From Saprospiraceae bacterium (GTDB lineage: Bacteria; Bacteroidota; Bacteroidia; Chitinophagales; Saprospiraceae): DNA of 32,671 bases. The stretch is taken from NCBI GenBank assembly GCA_020629965.1, contig JAHDCG010000057.1, positions 4,161 through 36,831 on the forward strand, in the 5' to 3' direction. Position numbers and translations under genes: made by a program. Below are positions 14,710-20,898 of the stretch, in pieces. The notes beneath the pieces are model-generated. The model did not search any database. It was given only the letters and a program-made list of their open reading frames with translations, and was not told where the DNA came from. Position 1 is the first letter of the stretch, and the number at the start of each line of letters is the position of its first letter.

Positions 14710-16425
14710 ACGTATTACGCCCACAGTCATATTCCCGTCGTAGTCACCTTTGATAATCGGAGACTGACGATTGCCCGTGTATTCGCGCACATTGCGTTCG
14801 ATGAAGGTGTACAGTTCATCGACCGTGACGACTTTGTTTTTATCGGTATCCGCTTCGCCTTTCAGACCGCGGATGAGGAAGTGACTGAACACACCCTGGC
14901 GCAGACCGCTGCTTTCAAGGGATGTTTCTTCCGATTTTGAGGACATAATCAATGCCGTGCCCGCCGTCGCATTGGAGAGGGTTTTGTAATAATTGTTCAA
15001 AACGTTGCCCACGTTCGCGCTTTTCATCGCCAACAGGCTGCCCGAGTGACAGGCATCGGCGATGCACAGTTTGTATTTCGCGGGCGAGCGGCTGAATATT
15101 TCGCTCACCTCCTCGTGGTCTAAACGGTTGTTAAATCCGTCGAAGTCAATCGGAATAAACGCGCCTTTGAGACCGTGACCGCTGTAATATAACATCACCA
15201 AATCATTCGGACCGGCCTGACTGAAAATGTCTTCCATCGCGCCTTTGATTTTGACTTTGGTCGCGTCTTCGTCAATCAAAATACGAATTTGCGAATCGGA
15301 AAGCGCACCGCCTTCCGGGCTTTTGAGGAAAGAGTGCATGCGGTAAGCATCGTCGTCCGTATAGCGCAGGGCGGGCATGTGATTGTACGATGCCACACCG
15401 ACGATGACCGCCCAGACTTTAGTTTTTGCCGCGTCGCGGATAGCGGATAAATCGACGGGTTTGCTTTCTTTGGTCGGTTCGGTTTTGGGTTTGCGCGGCT
15501 TGGGAGTTTGCACCACGACGGGTTTATCGGCGGGCGGATTCGGGTTGCGCTTGCTGACGTAGGTACCTTGCGTCCAGTAGCCGGCGACCTTTCTGCCGTC
15601 GCGCATGTGCAGCGTACCGAAGCCGTCGAAGCTGCCGAGTTTCCAGTTGCCGGTGTAGCGTTCGCCGTTGGCGTAGAGAACAGCGCCCTGACCGTGCGGC
15701 AGGTTGTTTTTGAACTTGCCGGTGTATTTGGCTTCGCCGTTTTTATAAATATAAACGCCCTGACCGTTGCGGCAATCGCCCTGCACGCAGCCTACTTGTC
15801 CTTTCTCGATGAAAGAAGAGCCGAAAAACTCGCCTTCGCGCCATTCGCCCGTCAGTTTGCTGTTGTCGGCGTAATAGACCGTTCCGTTGCCGTTACGCTG
15901 TCCGTCGGTGAAAGAACCGACGTATTTTGCGCCGTCGTTTTCGTAGAAAGAACCCCATCCGTCGGGTTTTCCGTCCGAAAATTGACCTTCGTAACGGGAG
16001 CCGTTGGGGTAGCCGAACACGCCCTGCCCGTCCTTACAGTTGCCCGAGATACAACCGGACTGAATATCGGTTTCCAAGGTTTCTTCCAGTTCCTCTTCAA
16101 CGGCGGCGGTAATGAGGTTGCCGTTGTCATCGACGGGCTGACCTTTGAGCCATTTACCGGTGCGTTTGGTGCCGTCGGCGTAGATTTTTGTGCCGCGCCC
16201 CTGCGGGTAGCGGTGTTCCCATTCGCCTTGGTACTTGCTGCCGTCGGTGTAGTAGCAGACGCCGATACCGTGGATTTCACCGTTTTCAAATTCGCCGACA
16301 TATTTCGCGCCGGAGGGGTAGAGATAAATGCCTTTTCCGTCTTGGCAGTCGCCGGAGGTGCATTGAGCGAATATATCGCCTGCGAAAAAAGAGAAGAAAA
16401 GGAAAACGAAAATCGATTTGTTCAT
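14707..16425 (-). CDS. Secreted MORN-repeat caspase-like (C14) protease
   Basis: A 572-residue protein. Residues 1-20 are a signal peptide (cleaved before QCTSGDC). Residues 22-290 contain about nine MORN-type repeats (YxGxF/W...G.G) grouped in three modules, each beginning with a Cys pair: CTSGDCQDG (22), CISGNCKDG (125) and CVQGDCRNG (213). A Pro/Lys linker follows (about 291-325). The C-terminal domain (333-572) is a peptidase C14 caspase fold: WAVIVGVASYNHMPALRYTDDDA, LYYSGHG with catalytic His417, and IADACHSG with catalytic Cys459; both residues are intact. MORN repeats bind lipid or peptidoglycan-like surfaces in other systems. A disulfide per module and export to the periplasm are inferred. 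The substrate is unknown; it is not beside a toxin or defence operon. Confidence 0.92.
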   Translation of the reverse strand: MNKSIFVFLFFSFFAGDIFAQCTSGDCQDGKGIYLYPSGAKYVGEFENGEIHGIGVCYYTDGSKYQGEWEHRYPQGRGTKIYADGTKRTGKWLKGQPVDDNGNLITAAVEEELEETLETDIQSGCISGNCKDGQGVFGYPNGSRYEGQFSDGKPDGWGSFYENDGAKYVGSFTDGQRNGNGTVYYADNSKLTGEWREGEFFGSSFIEKGQVGCVQGDCRNGQGVYIYKNGEAKYTGKFKNNLPHGQGAVLYANGERYTGNWKLGSFDGFGTLHMRDGRKVAGYWTQGTYVSKRNPNPPADKPVVVQTPKPRKPKTEPTKESKPVDLSAIRDAAKTKVWAVIVGVASYNHMPALRYTDDDAYRMHSFLKSPEGGALSDSQIRILIDEDATKVKIKGAMEDIFSQAGPNDLVMLYYSGHGLKGAFIPIDFDGFNNRLDHEEVSEIFSRSPAKYKLCIADACHSGSLLAMKSANVGNVLNNYYKTLSNATAGTALIMSSKSEETSLESSGLRQGVFSHFLIRGLKGEADTDKNKVVTVDELYTFIERNVREYTGNRQSPIIKGDYDGNMTVGVIR

Positions 16426-16433
16426 AAGTGAGT

Positions 16434-16465
16434 GGTTTATGCGTTTATGGGTTTATTTGTTTATG
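16434..16465 (+). repeat. Degenerate octad array, GTTTATG type, 5' of the caspase-like gene
   Basis: Four units with period 8: GGTTTATG, CGTTTATG, GGTTTATT, TGTTTATG. The C-poor strand is plus, reading away from the gene whose ATG is at 16425. Confidence 0.8.
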
Positions 16466-16682
16466 CGGTGCGGCGGCTAAAGATTGATTTTTTTCGCCCG
16501 TTGTGTTTTGACACGTATCGTAACGCAGCGAATACCTTTATAAGTATGTGACGAAAAAGAAACCGGTTCACAAACCGTAATATTTTGATTTTTTATAATA
16601 TTAACCGCAAATACCATGCAGGGTTTGCAAGCGAAAGCAAAAACAAGTCAAATTATTCAAACCGAAAACACACAAATAATTA

Positions 16683-16690
16683 TACCTTTG
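16683..16690 (+). promoter_or_regulatory. TACCTTTG -7 element immediately before the ruvX start
   Basis: TACCTTTGCGGC is followed directly by the GTG start at 16695, exactly as before the rsmG ATG. Transcription would begin at or next to the start codon. No clear -33 TTTG. Confidence 0.55.
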
Positions 16691-16694
16691 CGGC

Positions 16695-17111
16695 GTGGCA
16701 AGAATACTCGGCATAGACTACGGCACGAAACGCACGGGATTGGCAACGACCGACCCGCTACAGATTATCGTCTCCGGACTGACGACCGTGGCTACGCAGG
16801 ATTTGTGGCAGTGGTTGGAAAATTATTTTGCGGAAGAAGATATTGAAAAAGTAGTGCTCGGCGAGCCTTTGCACCACGATGATAAGCCCGCGCAGTTTCA
16901 TCATCACGTGATTGGTTTGCAGCGTAAATTGGAAAAAGCATTTCCCGATACGGAAATTGTACTGTGGGATGAGCGTTTCAGTTCACAAGCCGCCAAGCAA
17001 GCCATTTTGCGCAGCGGAGCCAAGAAAAAGAAGCGACAGCAAAAGGATTTGGTGGATAAAATGAGCGCGACGTTGATTTTGCAGGATTATATGGAAAACA
17101 ACGTTTGGTAA
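16695..17111 (+). CDS. ruvX: Putative pre-16S rRNA nuclease / Holliday junction resolvase-like YqgF
   Basis: A 138-residue YqgF/RuvX protein with an RNase H-like fold. It starts with GTG at 16695 (MARILGIDYGTKRTGLA); the first catalytic-type Asp is in GIDYG, the middle motif is LWDERFSSQAA, and the last is LVDKMSATLILQDYM with the conserved Asp. This length is typical. In E. coli the protein matures the 5' end of 16S rRNA; a junction-resolvase role is also proposed for the family. The gene is probably leaderless. def follows 44 bases after the stop with no terminator between, so the two are probably co-transcribed. Confidence 0.92.
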   Translation: MARILGIDYGTKRTGLATTDPLQIIVSGLTTVATQDLWQWLENYFAEEDIEKVVLGEPLHHDDKPAQFHHHVIGLQRKLEKAFPDTEIVLWDERFSSQAAKQAILRSGAKKKKRQQKDLVDKMSATLILQDYMENNVW

Positions 17112-17155
17112 TTGCCACACATATATATACGACAAACTCGAATTTCAAGACAAAC

Positions 17156-17710
17156 ATGATATTACCCGTTTATGCTTACGGTCAATCCGTACTGAAAGAG
17201 GTCGGCAAAGAAATTGATAAGGACTATCCGGAGTTGGAAAAACTCATCGCGGATATGTGGGAAACCATGTACCACGCGAGCGGAGTCGGTTTGGCGGCGC
17301 CGCAAATCGGGCGCAGTATTCGTTTGTTTGTCATCGACACGGTGCAGATGATGGAAGAGGGGAAAGAAGACGAGGGCATCAAGCAGGTTTTTATCAATGC
17401 GGAAAAAATCGAGGAAGGCGGCGAACCGTGGTCTTACGAAGAAGGCTGTCTCAGCATTCCGAATGTGCGCGGTGATGTTTCGCGCCCCGCGCAAATCAAA
17501 CTGCGGTGGTCGGATGAAAACTTTACGCAGCACGAGCAGGTTTTTACCGGTTTGAATGCCCGCGTTATTCAGCATGAATACGACCATACGGACGGGGTAT
17601 TGTTTACCGAACTTTTAAAGCCGGTAAAAAGACGTATGGTTAAGCGCAAATTGGAAAATATCAAGAAAGGAAAAGCGAGCGCGGATTACAGGTTGAAATT
17701 TGTCCGTTAA
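17156..17710 (+). CDS. def: Peptide deformylase
   Basis: A 184-residue peptide deformylase, the metalloenzyme that removes the formyl group from nascent proteins. All three motifs are present: GVGLAAPQIG (about 44-53), EGCLSIP with the metal-binding Cys, and QHEYDHTDG with the HExxH metal ligands and catalytic Glu. The start MILPVYAYGQSVL at 17156 is preferred over an in-frame GTG/ATG-type codon 51 bases upstream, because it matches the family N-terminus and avoids overlapping ruvX. Its position behind ruvX is a common Bacteroidota pairing of rRNA and translation functions. It is cytosolic. Confidence 0.95.
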   Translation: MILPVYAYGQSVLKEVGKEIDKDYPELEKLIADMWETMYHASGVGLAAPQIGRSIRLFVIDTVQMMEEGKEDEGIKQVFINAEKIEEGGEPWSYEEGCLSIPNVRGDVSRPAQIKLRWSDENFTQHEQVFTGLNARVIQHEYDHTDGVLFTELLKPVKRRMVKRKLENIKKGKASADYRLKFVR

Positions 17711-17931
17711 TAAAACATCCGTTTTTTTTTGCATAAATTGAACCAATAAGCGTGACTTTGCGTAAGTATGACTGTCACAAAAATCCCGTTCAGTGCAAAA
17801 TTTATTATAATTTGGCGGAATAAAAAACGAACAAGAAACGGTTGAATCCGTTCTGATATTGAATTACGCAGAAAAAAACAGTCTTGAAAAGGCTAATTTC
17901 TGTTGTTAAGGCAGAAAAACACCTCTTAATA

Positions 17932-17962
17932 TTTGTGACAAGCCAAATGTTTGATACATTTG
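17932..17962 (+). promoter_or_regulatory. Strong Bacteroidota promoter of the OmpA gene
   Basis: TTTG at 17932-17935 and TACATTTG at 17955-17962 are separated by 19 bases, a perfect match to TTTG-N19-TAnnTTTG. Predicted start near 17969 gives a leader of about 90 bases. Confidence 0.75.
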
Positions 17963-18060
17963 CGCATTAGAAGTTATAATATTAGGGTAATTTCTAATAC
18001 GCAGAGTAGCTCGGAGTTATTCTGTTCATCATTTTTTTTCATCATCAAAGTCAAAACCCT

Positions 18061-19557
18061 ATGACTACAAGAAATTTTTATACACTTTTTGCTTGCGTTT
18101 GCCTGAGCCTCTGGGGTCTCACCGCAACCGCTCAGGACGACGCTTCTTCCTCTTACACTTACACGCCCAAACACATGTGGGAAGTAGGTGTTAATGCAGG
18201 TTATGTTTTCAACGCCGGTGACATCGATGCCGGTGCAGGTTTCGGAGCAGGTCTGCACGCACGTTTTCCTTTAGATTACGTTTTTTCCATTCGTTTGGGA
18301 GCTTCTTACACCGGTTTTAACGGTGAACGTGATGTAACCGCGATAGGTCCGATTGACGTACAATCCTACGAAGCCAGTTCTCTCAACGGTTCAGGTGTAG
18401 TTGTAATGTCTCTCAGTAACTTACGTTGGGACAAATCAACCGCCGAAAAGAAAACCAATCTCTACGTTTACGGTGGTGTCGGTGCCGGTCTTTTGAGCGG
18501 CGAAGCTACACGCGGTGACGGTACAGTAAATTCTATCCTGCGTGGGAGAAATGTAGATGTCGATGAGTCGGCAGTCATTGGTTACGGTATCGTAGGCGGT
18601 GGTATTGCATTTAAAATCAGCCCGAAATTCAACATCGGTATCGACCACCAGGTTAACGTTGGTGTAGGTCCCGAATCTGATTACATGGACGGTTATGCTA
18701 ACCAGCTGAACGACCAGACTTCTTACCGTGACATTCTGCAATACTCTCGTTTGATGTTGAACTTCAACATCGGCAGCGCAGACGAAAAATCAGAGCCTCT
18801 CTACTGGATTAACCCGATGGAAGGCGTAGCTAAAAATCTCGAAGATTTGAACGCTCGTCCGGTATTTGATTTGACCGATACAGACGGTGACGGTGTCATC
18901 GACATGATTGACCAAGAGAAAGATACTCCTGCCAATGCAGCAGTCGATACACGCGGTATGGCACTCGACAGCGACGGTGACGGTATCAAAGATTACGAAG
19001 ACCAAGAGCCTTACTCACAACCCGGCTACTCTGTGGACGGTAAAGGTGTGGCACAGACTCCTAAGTTCGTAACTCAAGACGACATAAACCGCTCTATCGA
19101 CGAAGCGTTGAAAAACTACCAGCCTATCGGCGGCGGCGGCATGTCTGATTGGTTCTTACCGATGATTCACTTTAACAACGACAGCTACAGCATCCGTTAC
19201 ACGGATTACGGTGCGTTGAAAAATGTGGCTACCGTTTTGAAAAATAACCCTTCCGCGCGTATCGTAGTGAAAGGTTACACGGACAAAACCGCAAGCGACA
19301 GCTACAATACGAAGTTGTCTTACAACCGTGCGAAGTCTGCTATCGAGCACTTGGTACAAAACTACGGCATCTCTCGTGACCGTTTGATTTTGAACTACGG
19401 CGGCGAAGAAATGACCCTCGTACCACAGTCAGGCAGCAGCTTGATGAACCGTCGTGTAGAGTTTTCTGTTGCTGACGGCAGCGAAAGCGAAATGGCGGAG
19501 CCGGCAGGTCGCGCAGGTAAAGGTACATTCGGCGGCAGCAGAAATGCAGGCTACTAA
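18061..19557 (+). CDS. OmpA-family outer-membrane protein with TSP type-3 repeats
   Basis: A 498-residue protein with a signal peptide (cleavage near ATAQD). An N-terminal region of about 230 residues looks like an OmpA/OprF beta barrel (alternating aromatic strands, YTPKHMWEVGVNAGYVFNAG). Calcium-type thrombospondin-3 repeats follow (DTDGDGVIDMIDQEKDTPA and DSDGDGIKDYEDQEPYS, about 278-325). The OmpA C-terminal peptidoglycan-binding domain (about 365-470) has IVVKGYTDKTASDSYN and LSYNRAKSAIEHL. It should link the outer membrane to the cell wall. The codon choice is biased (CGT, GGT, TCT, AAC), unlike neighbours, as expected for an abundant protein; with the best promoter and a strong terminator this suggests high expression. 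Confidence 0.93.
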   Translation: MTTRNFYTLFACVCLSLWGLTATAQDDASSSYTYTPKHMWEVGVNAGYVFNAGDIDAGAGFGAGLHARFPLDYVFSIRLGASYTGFNGERDVTAIGPIDVQSYEASSLNGSGVVVMSLSNLRWDKSTAEKKTNLYVYGGVGAGLLSGEATRGDGTVNSILRGRNVDVDESAVIGYGIVGGGIAFKISPKFNIGIDHQVNVGVGPESDYMDGYANQLNDQTSYRDILQYSRLMLNFNIGSADEKSEPLYWINPMEGVAKNLEDLNARPVFDLTDTDGDGVIDMIDQEKDTPANAAVDTRGMALDSDGDGIKDYEDQEPYSQPGYSVDGKGVAQTPKFVTQDDINRSIDEALKNYQPIGGGGMSDWFLPMIHFNNDSYSIRYTDYGALKNVATVLKNNPSARIVVKGYTDKTASDSYNTKLSYNRAKSAIEHLVQNYGISRDRLILNYGGEEMTLVPQSGSSLMNRRVEFSVADGSESEMAEPAGRAGKGTFGGSRNAGY

Positions 19558-19589
19558 GATTGAAACTTTTGCTTCATGCAAGAATAAAA

Positions 19590-19628
19590 ATAGTCCCGTA
19601 CTCAACGAGTGCGGGACTATTTTTTTTG
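19590..19628 (+). terminator. Strong terminator of the OmpA gene
   Basis: A 14-base stem (ATAGTCCCGTACTC with GAGTGCGGGACTAT) with a 3-base loop is followed by eight T residues. Confidence 0.92.
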
Positions 19629-19633
19629 GGTTT

Positions 19634-19735
19634 GTTTAAAGGTTTAGGTGTTTAATCGTTTAAATGCTTTCAACAATTAAACGGTTAAACCCCTAAACTC
19701 TTAAACAACAAAAATTCCTTCGAGTTTTTGTTGTA
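19634..19735. repeat. Paired octad arrays plus dispersed repeat (copy B)
   Basis: Plus-strand octads TGTTTAAA, GGTTTAGG, TGTTTAAT, CGTTTAAA (19633-19664) read away from the OmpA gene. Minus-strand octads (plus strand ATTAAACG, GTTAAACC, CCTAAACT, CTTAAACA, 19677-19708) read away from the DUF2945 gene. The two face each other. The right end (19700-19735) is the reverse complement of the AT-rich block at 2181-2210. Confidence 0.8.
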
Positions 19736-19740
19736 GTGTA

Positions 19741-19950
19741 TCAGGCTTTCCGAACTTCGCTCTCCGATTTGAGAACCTTGCCGCCGTCTTCCTGTTCGAT
19801 ATACAAAGCCTTGTTGCCGGACTCGCCGTCGCGCGTGACCTCGTTGCCTTCAATGGTTTTGGTGACTTTTTTGGTATAGGTTTCTACAACTTTGCCCGTT
19901 GCCGTGCCGTTGCCCCAATCCCATTCTACTTTGCTTCCTTCTTTAATCAT
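19741..19950 (-). CDS. DUF2945 / hypervirulence-associated Tudor-like small protein
   Basis: A 69-residue protein matching the DUF2945 (HVA1, Tudor-like) family: MIKEGSKVEWDWGNGTATGKVVE, then TKTIEGNEVTR, and ALYIEQEDGGKVLKSESEV at the end. This is the full family length. The fold is a small SH3-like barrel; the molecular role in bacteria is unknown. No signal peptide, so cytosolic. It stands alone on the minus strand between OmpA and the TspO-like gene; no promoter box was found in the 87 bases upstream. Its 3' end is followed by an octad array. Confidence 0.88.
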   Translation of the reverse strand: MIKEGSKVEWDWGNGTATGKVVETYTKKVTKTIEGNEVTRDGESGNKALYIEQEDGGKVLKSESEVRKA

Positions 19951-20037
19951 GATTTTAAAAATTTTTGGTTAGAAAAAATTGTTCATAGCTTTAAAACCGA
20001 GGGCGGCTTTTTGTTTAACATTTAACTCACTTTCATC

Positions 20038-20829
20038 ATGACCGACACCCGAAAACTTATCTTTGCCAATATCACCGCGTTTGTGCTGATGATTTTATTC
20101 AACGGTCTTGCCAACGGATTGCCGCTCAACGGCTACACGACCGGCGAACTCTCCGATATGTACCCCAACCTTTTCGTACCGGCGGGTTTGACTTTCGGTA
20201 TCTGGGGCGTTATTTATACTTTGCTGCTGATTTTTGTCGGCACGCAAATTCATTATTTGATTAAAAAAAATGCCGACCACCCTGCCGCGCAATTTGTGCC
20301 GCGCATCGGTTGGTATTTTGCCGTGAACGGCATCGCAAATGCGACTTGGATAGTCGTATGGCATTATCAGTTGCCGGTCGTTGCCCTCGGTATTATGTTG
20401 ATTATTTTGTGGAGCTTGATTCGCATTTATCAACAACTCGGCATCGGCAGAGAGCAAGTTTCGACCGGCGTTAAATTGACAGCACACGTTCCGTTTTCGA
20501 TTTATTTAGCTTGGATTTGCGTAGCGACGATTGCGAATGTGACTACGGTTTTGGTAGATTTGGGCTATACGGGCGGCGAAAATCCCGAAATTTATGCCGT
20601 CACCATGATATTCGTTGCCGGGCTGTTGGGTTTGTGGTTTCTGTTTATTCGCAAAGACTATGCTTACGCAGCGGTCATCGTGTGGGCAACTTACGGCATT
20701 TGGTTGAAGCGCATCAACACAGAGCCGGTCGTCGAAAGCGTGGCATACAGCGGACTGACGGCAGCAATCGTAGTCGGAGTTTCCGCGATTATTTGGGCAA
20801 TATTCAGAAGTGTAAAATTTGGCAAATAA
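20038..20829 (+). CDS. TspO/MBR-like tryptophan-rich membrane protein
   Basis: A 263-residue integral membrane protein with about eight hydrophobic segments and many Trp residues. Motifs such as FVPAGLTFGIWGVIYTLL and YFAVNGIANATWIVVWHY, and the helix pattern, resemble the TspO/MBR family, but the protein is longer than classical five-helix TspO (about 160), as in the extended bacterial homologues. TspO proteins bind porphyrins and sterol-like ligands; for the extended form the ligand is not known. No signal peptide. The next gene, a BlaR1-like receptor, starts 69 bases downstream on the same strand without a terminator, so they may be co-transcribed. Confidence 0.75.
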   Translation: MTDTRKLIFANITAFVLMILFNGLANGLPLNGYTTGELSDMYPNLFVPAGLTFGIWGVIYTLLLIFVGTQIHYLIKKNADHPAAQFVPRIGWYFAVNGIANATWIVVWHYQLPVVALGIMLIILWSLIRIYQQLGIGREQVSTGVKLTAHVPFSIYLAWICVATIANVTTVLVDLGYTGGENPEIYAVTMIFVAGLLGLWFLFIRKDYAYAAVIVWATYGIWLKRINTEPVVESVAYSGLTAAIVVGVSAIIWAIFRSVKFGK

Positions 20830-20898
20830 TATGTTAATCCGGCTTCATTCGTTGCGCGGGCGACACGTTCGCGGTAAATTGCGTAAAACCGAAAGATT

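Noticed and set aside
15508-16431. Long plus-strand frame opposite the MORN region
   Set aside because: It is an antisense shadow created by the Gly-rich MORN codons; the minus frame has a signal peptide and a complete protease.
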